This document shows, one piece after another, positions 9,537-17,929 of a DNA stretch of 64,000 nucleotides; within the stretch, counting starts at the first letter, position 1, and every line of letters begins with the position of its first letter. The notes under the pieces were generated by a model. It made no database searches. It was given only the letters and a program-made list of their open reading frames with translations, and had not been told where the DNA came from. Made by a program: the position numbers and the translations under genes. The stretch comes from Rhodococcus sp. KRD162. GTDB taxonomy: Bacteria > Actinomycetota > Actinomycetes > Mycobacteriales > Mycobacteriaceae. The stretch is from positions 195,884 to 259,883 of the forward strand of contig NZ_JABFAU010000007.1 of NCBI RefSeq assembly GCF_017168335.1. Reading direction: 5' to 3'.

Positions 9537-9914
9537 ATGACTGTCATCGACTCACACACAGCAGTACCGAACGACGTAGCTCATGATTGGACCCCGGCCT
9601 GCACGCTCGACGCCCTGATCCCGGGTCGGGGAGTTGCCGTGCTACTGCGAGGCGGTACCCAGGCGGCGCTGTTTCTGCTCGACGACGGACGGCTGTTCGC
9701 GGTGGGCAACATCGATCCGTACGGTCGCGCGGCCGTGATGTCGCGCGGCTTGGTGGGTGATCGTGGGGGCGAGCCAACGGTGGCATCGCCGTTGCTCAAA
9801 CAGGTCTTCTCCTTGGCGGACGGGCGTTGTCTCGACGACCCCGAGGTCACGCTGGGATCCTTCGAGGTCTCCTGCCAGGGCCGCGTCGTGCTCGTCCGCG
9901 GTGGCTCTACGTGA
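9537..9914 (+). CDS. nirD: Nitrite reductase small subunit
   Basis: 125 residues with the Rieske-like beta fold of NirD (FAVGNIDPYGRAAVMSRGLVG, then PLLKQVFSLADGRCL and VRGG near the end). As usual for NirD, the Rieske Cys-His iron-sulfur ligands are absent; the subunit supports NirB. AGGAGG at 9525-9530 is an ideal ribosome site for ATG 9537. The stop overlaps the start of the next gene by four bases, so NirD and the HemD-like protein are translationally coupled. Confidence 0.95.
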   Translation: MTVIDSHTAVPNDVAHDWTPACTLDALIPGRGVAVLLRGGTQAALFLLDDGRLFAVGNIDPYGRAAVMSRGLVGDRGGEPTVASPLLKQVFSLADGRCLDDPEVTLGSFEVSCQGRVVLVRGGST

Positions 9915-11116
9915 GTGAAATCGCCGGGGCGGGAACGCCTCTGGCCGGGTTCACCGTGGGAATCACCGCCTCCCGCCGGGCCGAGGAGTTCGCGACTCTA
10001 CTCGAGCGGCGGGGCGCAACGGTGATGCATGCACCCGCAATCCGCATCATCCCGCTCGCCGACGATGCCGAGTTGGAACGCGTCACTGCCGCCGTCATCG
10101 CCGATCCACCCGAAATCACTGTTGCAACAACAGGAATAGGATTTCGAGGCTGGATGGAGGCGGCAGACGGCTGGGGCAAGGTGGAAGACCTCGGCCGCGC
10201 ACTCGGTGCGTCCCGGGTGCTCGCTCGTGGGCCCAAGGCGAAAGGGGCGATCCGGGCGGCCGACCTGCGCGAGGAATGGTCGCCTGCCTCCGAGTCCTCG
10301 GCGGAAGTACTCGAACATCTCCTTGCCGAGGGGATCGAGGGCAAGCGCATCGCGGTGCAACTACACGGCGCGACCACCGAATGGGAGCCCATCCCCGACT
10401 TCTGCGAGGTACTGCGCTGCGCCGGAGCCGAGGTGGTTCCGGTGCCGGTGTACCGCTGGACGGCCCCGGACGATCAGAGTCCGATGGATCGGATGATCGA
10501 ATCGGTGATCATCGGCGATCTCGACGCGCTCAGCTTCACCTCTGCGCCTGCGGTGGCGTCGATGCTGATGCGTGCCGACGAGAACGGCGTCCTCGAACCC
10601 CTGCTGCAATCGATGCGATCGAGAGTGCTTCCGGTCTGTGTGGGGCCGGTGACGGCTGCTCCCCTCGAGCAATTGAACGTCACCACCACGCAGCCCGCGC
10701 GGGCGCGCTTGGGTGCCCTGGCGCGGCATATCGCCGAGGAACTGCCGCGCCGAACCGGGCGGCTGCATGCAGGAGGTCACGTGGTCAGTGTTCGTGGCCG
10801 CTGCGTCGTGGTCGACGATGAGGTGCGACCGGTGTCTCCGGCAGGCATGGCGTTGATGAAGACGCTCGCCCGCAACCCCGGACGTGTCGTCTCTCGGGAG
10901 GATCTGCTCGCCTCGTTGCCCGGCGGCGGGGGCGATACCCATGCGGTGGAAACCGCGATGACCAGACTTCGATCCTCACTCGGTGCTCCGAAAGCAATCC
11001 AGACCGTGGTCAAGCGGGGCTATCGCATCGCCCTCGATCATGTCGAGACCGAATCGACATGCGACGCAGGAGTATTGGAGCCACGGGTGGCCGCCGTAGA
11101 CGGGGGAAAGTACTGA
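9911..11116 (+). CDS. Uroporphyrinogen-III synthase-like protein fused to a winged-helix DNA-binding domain
   Basis: 401 residues. The first 270 or so form a HemD fold (LAGFTVGITASRRAEEFATL at the start; DALSFTSAPAV later). Residues about 290-385 are an OmpR/PhoB-type winged helix (CVVVDDEVRPVSPAGMALM, then GRVVSREDLLASLPG and VETAMTRLRSSLG with GYRIAL at the end). M. tuberculosis Rv0260c has the same architecture near nirBD. It may make uroporphyrinogen III for siroheme, regulate nirBD, or both. GTG at 9911 overlaps the nirD stop, which is why this start is taken. Confidence 0.85.
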   Translation: MSEIAGAGTPLAGFTVGITASRRAEEFATLLERRGATVMHAPAIRIIPLADDAELERVTAAVIADPPEITVATTGIGFRGWMEAADGWGKVEDLGRALGASRVLARGPKAKGAIRAADLREEWSPASESSAEVLEHLLAEGIEGKRIAVQLHGATTEWEPIPDFCEVLRCAGAEVVPVPVYRWTAPDDQSPMDRMIESVIIGDLDALSFTSAPAVASMLMRADENGVLEPLLQSMRSRVLPVCVGPVTAAPLEQLNVTTTQPARARLGALARHIAEELPRRTGRLHAGGHVVSVRGRCVVVDDEVRPVSPAGMALMKTLARNPGRVVSREDLLASLPGGGGDTHAVETAMTRLRSSLGAPKAIQTVVKRGYRIALDHVETESTCDAGVLEPRVAAVDGGKY

Positions 11117-11844
11117 TGACACCGACCTTGGTGTTGGTCGCACACGGCACCCGAAACCCCCGTGGCGTCGAGATGGTCGCAGCACTCGCCGATGCCGTGT
11201 CCACTCGGATCGGCACCACGCGAGTGGCTTTCGTCGACGTACTCGGACCGTCCCCGGCCGAGGTGCTGCGCGGCACCCCCGAGTCGGCAGTAGTGGTGCC
11301 CGCATTCCTGGCATCGGGGTATCACGTTCACACCGATGTGCCGAGGGAGATCGCCGACAGCGCCCACACCTCGGTCGCGGTCACCCGCGCTCTGGGACCG
11401 GACCCCGTGCTGGCAGAGGTCATGATCGACCGGCTACGCGATGCAGGCTGGCAGGCGGGTGACGCCGTCGTGCTCGCAGCGGCAGGCTCTTCCGATGCTC
11501 GTGCACTGGACGAACACCGGCGTGCGGTCGAGATGTTGACCGACCTCGCCGGGGTCCCGGTACGCGTCGGCTACGTCGCCACCAGTGTCCCCACCGTGTC
11601 CGACGCGGTGGCCACACTGCGCGAAGCCGGGCACGCACGTGTGTTCGTGGCCTCGTATCTGTTGGCGCGCGGGCTCTTTCACACCCGGTTGGCCGATGCA
11701 GGTGCCGATGGCGTCGGTGATCCGCTCGGAGTGCATTCCTCGGTCGTCGATCTGGTCGTCTCGCGCTACCGCGAGGGCGTTCGATCGCTCGGTGGATCTA
11801 TCGGTGTGGCAACGGAAGAATTATCGCCGGTTCGTCGTCGCTGA
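11116..11844 (+). CDS. Sirohydrochlorin chelatase (CbiX/SirB family)
   Basis: 242 residues with two CbiX half domains: LVLVAHGTRNPRG at the start carries the metal-binding histidine, and VVVPAFLASGYHVHTDVP provides the second. It would insert iron into sirohydrochlorin to make siroheme for NirB (or cobalt for B12). ATG at 11116 shares one base with the preceding stop (TGATG), so it is in the same operon. Position matches Rv0259c. Its 3' end overlaps the convergent mobA-moeA gene by 47 bases. Confidence 0.88.
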   Translation: MTPTLVLVAHGTRNPRGVEMVAALADAVSTRIGTTRVAFVDVLGPSPAEVLRGTPESAVVVPAFLASGYHVHTDVPREIADSAHTSVAVTRALGPDPVLAEVMIDRLRDAGWQAGDAVVLAAAGSSDARALDEHRRAVEMLTDLAGVPVRVGYVATSVPTVSDAVATLREAGHARVFVASYLLARGLFHTRLADAGADGVGDPLGVHSSVVDLVVSRYREGVRSLGGSIGVATEELSPVRRR

Positions 11845-13567
11845 TCTGCGCTGGAATCAGGGCAAGCGCATCGCGGCCGACCAGATGGGCCAGATGTGCG
11901 GTGCGAACCGTGGTGTCGGCTCGAAAGCGGGTGCCGACCGCGGTGACGGGGACGAGGCGCGGGACCGCAGATCGAACATCGGCGGCATTGGACAACAACC
12001 CGAGCTGAGGAGGGCGCACCGTCCGACTGGTCAGAGCGTCGACGATCGACGGTGCCGTCAGCAGGGCAGTGCTGACGGCCGCGAGCGGATTACCGGGGAG
12101 GCCGAGCACCACGGTGCCGTCGGGCAGTACCGCGGTGATCTGGGAACCGCCGGGACGTACCCGCACTCGGCCGACGATGGAGTGCGCGTCGAGCGCGGCC
12201 AGTGTGGAGCGCAGTTGGTCGGCTGCGCCACCGCCGGTCGCTCCGACGACGACGACGACATCGACGTCCTGCGTTCGGGTCAGGGCGTCCCTGAATCCCG
12301 TCGCCGAGTCGTCGAGCAGTGTCACATCGATCGTGTCGATGCCGCAGTGCGCCAGATACTCCGGAAGAACCGAGCCGAGAACGTCCCGGGTCTCGCCGGG
12401 GGCGAGCGGGCCCGTCGATCGAATTTCATTGCCACTGATCACAACTCGGCCGCGAACGGGTCCGCGTACTGCGATGTCGGTGATCTCCGCGCTGGCCGCC
12501 AGCGACCGTACCGCAGCATCGACCGGGGTGCCCGCGCTCACCAGTTCCGCCCCAGGTAGCCACTCCTCGCCGCGTCGACGCGTGTCGTCGGCCTCGGGTG
12601 CCGTCGGCAGGCGGCGCAGCACACCGTCCGAACCACCGGTCACGCGCTCGTCACGTACCACCGACGTGGATCCGGGTGGAACCGCCGCTCCGGTTGCGAT
12701 GCGCACCGCGGTTCCCTCGGTGAGCGCAGCGATATCTGCGCTTCCCGCGTACGCGATGTCGGGACGCAGCGTCCACGGTTCGGTGCCGCATACGGCATAG
12801 CCGTCCATCGCGGAAATGTCGACGGCAGGCAATGCTGTCACGGCCACCAGAGGTTCCGCGAGAACACTTCCGGCACTGTCGAGTAACCGAACACGACGGG
12901 TCGCAAGAGCGGTGATGTGGTGTCGGATGCGATCGAGTGCGTCGGCGACGTCGAGTGTCTCCGAGGGCTGTACGGCGAGGCGGGCGGCGAGAAGATCGGC
13001 GGGGGTGTCGCAGTCTTCGATTCCGGGTAGATCGATGACCAGATGATCGACCGGGACGATTCTTCGCATCGAAGCGCCCTGCGTTGAATCCAACTGTGCT
13101 ACAGCGGACTTCAATGCGGCGTACCGCCAGACGCCGAGCAGGAATTGGGTGCGGCCCGCACCGTCGCGGGCGTAGACGGCGTCGGACTGCGTGTGCTGCA
13201 GCGATGTGATCAACGACGTGACGGCGTCTGCGTCGAGACGCGGAATGTCCGACGCGATGACCGTTACCAGATCCGCTGTGCCGTCGAGCAATCGCAGTGC
13301 GGCGGCAAGGGCCGCGACGGGCCCACCCCCTGCGGGGGTCTCGCGGGTCTGAAACACGTGCTCGGGCACTCCGTCGCGCGCCGGTCCCACCAACACCGTT
13401 CTGCGGCAATTCGATACTGCATCCAAGGCGATGTCGACCATGCGTCGTCCGCCGACCGTCATGGCCGGCTTGTCCACATCGTGCGAGGAGTTCGTATACC
13501 CGGGATCGAACATTCTCGATCCGCGACCACCGGCGAGGACGATCGCATCGCACACCGGTCGGGTCAT
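11798..13567 (-). CDS. MobA-like nucleotidyltransferase fused to MoeA molybdopterin molybdotransferase
   Basis: 589 residues. Residues 1-190 are a MobA-type NTP-transferase (DAIVLAGGRGSRMFDP, then DKPAMTVGGRRMVD, and SDIPRL). Residues about 200-589 are MoeA (PAVDISAMDGYAV; VVVVGATGGGAADQLRSTL; VLGLPGNPLAAVS). The fusion would join molybdenum insertion and nucleotide addition at the end of molybdenum-cofactor synthesis, in the cytosol. It stands next to nitrite assimilation genes, which suggests cofactor supply for a nitrate reductase encoded outside the window. It is the first gene of a leftward group with the thioesterase just upstream at 14 bases. Confidence 0.9.
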   Translation of the reverse strand: MTRPVCDAIVLAGGRGSRMFDPGYTNSSHDVDKPAMTVGGRRMVDIALDAVSNCRRTVLVGPARDGVPEHVFQTRETPAGGGPVAALAAALRLLDGTADLVTVIASDIPRLDADAVTSLITSLQHTQSDAVYARDGAGRTQFLLGVWRYAALKSAVAQLDSTQGASMRRIVPVDHLVIDLPGIEDCDTPADLLAARLAVQPSETLDVADALDRIRHHITALATRRVRLLDSAGSVLAEPLVAVTALPAVDISAMDGYAVCGTEPWTLRPDIAYAGSADIAALTEGTAVRIATGAAVPPGSTSVVRDERVTGGSDGVLRRLPTAPEADDTRRRGEEWLPGAELVSAGTPVDAAVRSLAASAEITDIAVRGPVRGRVVISGNEIRSTGPLAPGETRDVLGSVLPEYLAHCGIDTIDVTLLDDSATGFRDALTRTQDVDVVVVVGATGGGAADQLRSTLAALDAHSIVGRVRVRPGGSQITAVLPDGTVVLGLPGNPLAAVSTALLTAPSIVDALTSRTVRPPQLGLLSNAADVRSAVPRLVPVTAVGTRFRADTTVRTAHLAHLVGRDALALIPAQISDDEPAIILPLPHR

Positions 13568-13580
13568 GTTCTGGGCGCTG

Positions 13581-14027
13581 TCATGTCGGCAGGGGCACGT
13601 TCTGAAGCCGAACCTGACCGCGGGCGATGGTCTTGCCGCTGTCGGTGGCCGTGACGGTTACCAACCACAGTTGCTGAATGCGACCCTGCTGCAACGGTTC
13701 TGCGAGAACATCGACGCGTCCACCCTTGCTTGCGCGCAAGAAATCGGTGCCGTTGTGCACTCCGACGGCGAACTCACCGCGATCCTTGACCGCCTCGCTC
13801 GCACCGATGCTCGCAGCACTCTCCACGGCGGCGGTGTACACGCCGCCGTGAACGACACCCCACGGGGTGAAGTGCTCCTCCGTCAGGTCGATGTGTCCAG
13901 CTACCCGAGTGCCCGAGACCTCGTCCACCACGAGACCGGCCGAGGCGACGAAGGCGCTCGCGCCCGACAGCGCGTACTTCGCGGTCGGGCGCGGATCGAA
14001 CTGTCCGAGCGAGTCTCTGATGTTCAT
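13581..14027 (-). CDS. PaaI-type hotdog thioesterase
   Basis: 148 residues with the hotdog-fold signature TPWGVVHGGVYTAAVESAAS, where GGVYT follows the active-site HGG turn, and VGVHNGTDFLR. Members hydrolyse acyl-CoA thioesters, often aryl-acyl-CoA. The specific substrate is unknown. It lies 14 bases before mobA-moeA and 10 bases after the alkyltransferase-like gene, all leftward, so the lipV to moeA genes could be one transcript. Confidence 0.85.
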   Translation of the reverse strand: MNIRDSLGQFDPRPTAKYALSGASAFVASAGLVVDEVSGTRVAGHIDLTEEHFTPWGVVHGGVYTAAVESAASIGASEAVKDRGEFAVGVHNGTDFLRASKGGRVDVLAEPLQQGRIQQLWLVTVTATDSGKTIARGQVRLQNVPLPT

Positions 14028-14036
14028 GCTCCGAGG

Positions 14037-14366
14037 TTAATGGTCGGTGGGAGGTAGCGGTGGGAGCGCCCCGAAGTCGAAACGAATCGACTTCAGCGGG
14101 ACTCGGCCGTCGTGCACCGCCACGCCTTCGCTGCGTAGCGTCTCGAGCTGCCGTGCTGCCAGGTGTGGGGCGGGCTTGCCACTGGCGCCGAGCACTCGAT
14201 GCCAGGGCAAGTCCGCGGAGTCGGTGCGCATGATCCACCCGACGATGCGCGGACTGGACAGCTCCGCAGCGGCGGCGATATCGCCGTAGGTGGCGACGAA
14301 TCCCGCTGGAATGGACGCCACGAGCGCGCGCACCCGCTCTACCTGGATGTCGGTGATGGGGGCCAT
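14037..14366 (-). CDS. Alkyltransferase-like (ATL) protein, MGMT family without the active cysteine
   Basis: 109 residues forming only the DNA-binding domain of O6-alkylguanine-DNA alkyltransferase: VATYGDIAAAAELSSPRIVG is the helix-turn-helix with the arginine finger. The active-site PCHRV is replaced by PWHRV. ATL proteins bind alkylated guanine and hand the lesion to nucleotide excision repair rather than repairing it. Position matches Rv3204. Its ATG abuts the stop of the upstream hydrolase gene with no gap. Confidence 0.9.
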   Translation of the reverse strand: MAPITDIQVERVRALVASIPAGFVATYGDIAAAAELSSPRIVGWIMRTDSADLPWHRVLGASGKPAPHLAARQLETLRSEGVAVHDGRVPLKSIRFDFGALPPLPPTDH

Positions 14367-15152
14367 CTACAGCACGGATCGCACCAGATCGGCCACCTCG
14401 ACCGGCTTGGCTTGGCCGACCATGTGATCGCAGTCCAGTTCCACCGTGCGGAGATTGTCGCCGAGCTTGCCGCGCAGCGCCGAGACGAACTCGTCCGTCA
14501 CATAGGGAGGGTCGACACGCATGGCCCGCACCACGATCGTCGGGACATTCTCGGCGGGCACCACGATCGGACGAGCCAGCTCGCCCCACGTCGCGACGAT
14601 GGCCGGAATCGACATTCGCCACGAGACCTTGCCGCCGTCGGCGGGGACCAGATGATCGACGATCTCGCGGTCGAGCAGTGCGGTGGGAACATCGGCCCAG
14701 GCCCCGTGGATCTTCTCCGATCGCGCTTCGTCGGCGTCGGTGTAATCGGGGAACTTCGCCGTCGTCTCGGCCATGTCGAGCAGTTCCTCGGGAGGCAGTG
14801 CGATCGCGGGATCGAGCAGAACCAGCGCGCGTACAGCTTCGGGGAATCGCTGAGCGAGGTGCACGGCCAGCGCGCCGCCGTACGAATGGCCGAGGACGAC
14901 AACCGGTCCACGCGCATGGGCGTCGAGAACGGCTTTCAGAGCGGTGACCTGAGCGTCGATGTCCCAGGGCGGCGTGGACGGGGAATGCCCGTGACCGATG
15001 AGGTCGGGTGCCAGGATCCTTGCCTCGGGAAGGTGGTTCTCGGCGAGGTCCCACCAGCGGGCACCGTGTCCGGTGACACCGTGGACGGCCAGGATTTCGG
15101 GACCGTCTGCGGGTCCGAACGTATGCAGATTCAACTCGGGCACGTCGACCAC
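14367..15152 (-). CDS. lipV: Alpha/beta hydrolase, LipV-like
   Basis: About 261 residues, matching Rv3203 (LipV) in position. Features: oxyanion loop HGVTGHGARW, nucleophile elbow LGHSYGGALAV, acid residue after LVLLDPAI region, and catalytic histidine in LDCDHMVGQ near the end. Probably an esterase or lipase; substrate unknown. Start GTG 15152 leaves 14 bases to the ABC permease stop; an earlier frame start at 15197 would overlap that gene and adds residues unlike the family. Confidence 0.8.
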   Translation of the reverse strand: MVDVPELNLHTFGPADGPEILAVHGVTGHGARWWDLAENHLPEARILAPDLIGHGHSPSTPPWDIDAQVTALKAVLDAHARGPVVVLGHSYGGALAVHLAQRFPEAVRALVLLDPAIALPPEELLDMAETTAKFPDYTDADEARSEKIHGAWADVPTALLDREIVDHLVPADGGKVSWRMSIPAIVATWGELARPIVVPAENVPTIVVRAMRVDPPYVTDEFVSALRGKLGDNLRTVELDCDHMVGQAKPVEVADLVRSVL

Positions 15153-15166
15153 TATGCCGTATCGCC

Positions 15167-15943
15167 CTAGGACCAGCGAAACAACCGGACGGCGCACGCG
15201 ATCCCGAGGATCACGGTGGCGACGAGCCCGATCGGTCCGGCGGCGTCGACCGCAGTTCCGGCCCAGGCAGACCCCAGCGCAGTGACGGTGGCACCGAAGG
15301 GTAGTACTTCCCCGACGGCCATCACCGGGTCCGGTAGATCTGTGACCGGTCCGAACAATCCGCCGGTGGCACCGAGAAGCAGGAACACGGTGAGGCCGAT
15401 CGCGACGGCCGAGTTCGCGGTGGGTGCGAGGGCAGCCACCACGATCCCCAGCGAATACATCGCCGCGCCGCCCAGCATCAGAATTGCCGCAACCAGAATC
15501 GGGTTGTGCGGGGGCGTGATTCCGAAGAGCACGGCCGCAGCCGACAGGGCGATGCCGATTCCGAGCATCGCTTGGACGGCGCTGGTGATCACCTGTGCGG
15601 CCAGCACCTGCGTCGGTTCGATCGGTGTCGTCGACAGTCGCTTGAGCACCCCGGACTTGCGATAGAGAGCAAGAAAGCTCGGCATGTTCACGATGCCGAT
15701 GACGGCGACGATCATGGTCAGGACAAGCGGTAGGACGAACCGATCGAACGCGGTCATCTCGCCCGGGCCGACGATCTCCGCCGAAGTACCGGCTCCGTTC
15801 ATGACCAGTACGAGAACCGGGAGGGCGATGGGCACGATCAGCCCGGCCGTGTCCCGGGTGACCATGCGCAACTCGGCCCCGACGAGTGCTCGCGTGGCAC
15901 GCAGGCCAGGGCGAGGTGCAGCGTGAATGTCGTGTGCGGTCAT
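15167..15943 (-). CDS. ABC-2 type transporter permease
   Basis: 258 residues with six hydrophobic segments (LIVPIALPVLVLVMNGAG; FVLPLVLTMIVAVIGIVNMP; and others). The conserved stretch PSFLALYRKSGVLKRLSTTP is the cytoplasmic coupling region typical of DrrB-like exporters. It partners the ATPase encoded just upstream, whose stop overlaps this start by four bases. Likely exports a drug or lipid. ATG 15943 is favoured by that overlap. Confidence 0.88.
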   Translation of the reverse strand: MTAHDIHAAPRPGLRATRALVGAELRMVTRDTAGLIVPIALPVLVLVMNGAGTSAEIVGPGEMTAFDRFVLPLVLTMIVAVIGIVNMPSFLALYRKSGVLKRLSTTPIEPTQVLAAQVITSAVQAMLGIGIALSAAAVLFGITPPHNPILVAAILMLGGAAMYSLGIVVAALAPTANSAVAIGLTVFLLLGATGGLFGPVTDLPDPVMAVGEVLPFGATVTALGSAWAGTAVDAAGPIGLVATVILGIACAVRLFRWS

Positions 15944-16671
15944 GCCGAACTCCGATCCGTCAGTGTCAGGAATGCGTCTTCGAGGGTGGCCCGATGGTCG
16001 CCTCCGAGGCCGGCATCGGCGATCAGAGAGTCCGGTGTGCCGGTGGCCACGACGGACCCACGATCGAGGACGGTGATGCGATCGCACAGGCGGTGAACCT
16101 CGTCCATGTGGTGACTGACCAGCAGGATGGTGACACCGTCTGCGCGCAGATCCTCGATCAGGTGCCACACGGTGCGTCGCGCATCAGGGTCGAGTCCGGT
16201 GGTGAGCTCGTCGAGCAGGACGACCCGAGGGGAACCGATCAGGGCGAGAACCACCGACAACCGTTGTTGCTGGCCGCCGGACAGACGCTCGTAACGCACC
16301 CGGCGGTGCTCGTGCAGGCCCACTGCGCGCACGAGTGCGTCTCGATCGGCAGGTCGACGATAGAACGAGGCGAACAGATCGACCAGTTCGGCAACGGTGA
16401 GGGCGGTGTGAAGGTCGTGGGACTGCAGCTGTACCCCCAGAACGGCGCGCACTCGATCGCGGTCGGTGAAGGGATCGAGTCCCAGAATTCGCACGGCACC
16501 CGAACTCGGTCTACGAAGGCCCGCAACGGTTTCGACCAGGGTCGTCTTACCCGCACCGTTGCGCCCGAGCACGCCGTGCGTCTCGCCTTCGGCGACCGAG
16601 AGGTGCACGCCTGCCACAGCGGTGTGCCCCCGATACCGCTGCGTGATGTCTCGAACGTCGATCGCTGCCAT
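15940..16671 (-). CDS. ABC transporter ATP-binding protein (DrrA-like)
   Basis: 243 residues: Walker A GRNGAGKTTLVE, signature LSGGQQQRLS, Walker B VVLLDELTTGLDP (the usual D-E-P is D-E-L here) and switch histidine LLVSHHMDEV. It energises the adjacent permease. AGGAG precedes ATG 16671. It is divergent from a histidine kinase and response regulator 136 bases away, an arrangement common for exporters induced by cell-envelope or antibiotic stress. Confidence 0.9.
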   Translation of the reverse strand: MAAIDVRDITQRYRGHTAVAGVHLSVAEGETHGVLGRNGAGKTTLVETVAGLRRPSSGAVRILGLDPFTDRDRVRAVLGVQLQSHDLHTALTVAELVDLFASFYRRPADRDALVRAVGLHEHRRVRYERLSGGQQQRLSVVLALIGSPRVVLLDELTTGLDPDARRTVWHLIEDLRADGVTILLVSHHMDEVHRLCDRITVLDRGSVVATGTPDSLIADAGLGGDHRATLEDAFLTLTDRSSA

Positions 16672-16794
16672 CCGATGCTCCTTTCTCGATGGTCTCGATC
16701 TCGACGCTAGATCCGTCGTGGCCTGCGCACAGGTGCCGATGGTCACCGATGGCGATCGTGACTTTCGGCACGGGTGTGCAGGCGAATCGGGCGA

Positions 16795-16800
16795 TAGGGT
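16795..16800 (+). promoter_or_regulatory. -10 box of the histidine kinase gene
   Basis: TAGGGT ends seven bases before ATG 16808, so the mRNA is probably leaderless. No good -35 is visible. Confidence 0.5.
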
Positions 16801-16807
16801 CGCCAGA

Positions 16808-17929
16808 ATGAGACGCTTCGAGCCCGACGTTCTGGCCGGAGTGTTCGTGTCCGCGCTCGCGGTCGCTATGGGCGCTCTCGTCGTCTTCGATCGGTCGATG
16901 GCGGACGGTCTCGTGGTTCCTCGCTGGTTCTGGGTTGTGCTGTTCGCGGCTTTTCTCCTGGTGCAAACCGTGGGTATGTGGTGGGAAGACCGGTTACCGG
17001 ATCGTCTCGTGCGCGGGTGCTTCGCCGCGCAGGTGGTGCTGGTACCGGTTCTGGTGCTGACTGCTCCGTCGGCAAGCTGGTTGCCGATCCTGCTGGTCTT
17101 CACCTCGACGTTCGCCGTGTATCGGGTGACCGGTTCGTCGGTAGCGGTGATAGTCGCGGTCTACACCTGTTGTGTGGGGGTGTCGGTTGCGATCCGGGGT
17201 GGACGGGTCTCGGAGATCGCCCTGATCATGTCGATCTACGGAGCGTTGCAGGTGGCCAGTGCGTTGTCGGTGACCGCGCAGCTGCACCAGGCCCGCTTGC
17301 GGCGGGAACTTGCCGTTGCGCACGCCGAACTGCGCGCCGCCAGTGCGTTGTTGGACGATTCCTCCCGTGCCGACGAGCGATTGCGGATCGCGCGAGAGTT
17401 GCACGATGTTCTCGGCCACCAGCTCACCGCACTGAGTTTGGAGCTCGAGGTTGCCTCTCACCAGGTCCCCGAACCTGCGCGCGAACATGTCGTTCGAGCC
17501 CGATCCATCGCGCGCGACCTGCTCGGGGACGTTCGGGCGACCGTCGGCGAGGTACGCAGCAGAACTCCGGTGCTGGGCGAATCGCTCGAAGGTCTGGTCG
17601 CTCGGCTACCCGAACCGGTCGTGCATCTGACGGTCGACTCCGAGATTCGGGTCGACGACGCTCGCGCGGTGGCGGTGATCCGCTGCGTACAGGAGTTGAT
17701 CACCAATACCATTCGTCATGCGAATGCCGAGGAGATGTGGATCGAGGTACGCGCAGATCCGGCAGGCGCGTTGTCGGTCTCGGTACGCGACGACGGCCGG
17801 GCGTCGGCCGAATTCGAGCCGGGGCACGGGCTGCAAGGAATTCGAGAGCGCATCGAAGGACTGGGCGGCACGGTGTCGTTCGTGGTCGATCGCGGATTCG
17901 CGGTCCATGCCACGGTGCCGGCACCGTGA
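16808..17929 (+). CDS. Sensor histidine kinase (HisKA_3 / NarL-partner type)
   Basis: 373 residues. About five transmembrane segments span the first 140 residues with no large extracellular domain. The HisKA_3 dimerisation box RIARELHDVLGHQLTALSLE holds the phosphorylated histidine, and the ATPase domain has QELITNTIRHANA (N box) and GHGLQGIRERIEGLGG (G box). Such intramembrane sensors often respond to envelope-active drugs. The stop overlaps the response regulator start by four bases. It probably controls the divergent ABC exporter (inference from position). Confidence 0.9.
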   Translation: MRRFEPDVLAGVFVSALAVAMGALVVFDRSMADGLVVPRWFWVVLFAAFLLVQTVGMWWEDRLPDRLVRGCFAAQVVLVPVLVLTAPSASWLPILLVFTSTFAVYRVTGSSVAVIVAVYTCCVGVSVAIRGGRVSEIALIMSIYGALQVASALSVTAQLHQARLRRELAVAHAELRAASALLDDSSRADERLRIARELHDVLGHQLTALSLELEVASHQVPEPAREHVVRARSIARDLLGDVRATVGEVRSRTPVLGESLEGLVARLPEPVVHLTVDSEIRVDDARAVAVIRCVQELITNTIRHANAEEMWIEVRADPAGALSVSVRDDGRASAEFEPGHGLQGIRERIEGLGGTVSFVVDRGFAVHATVPAP

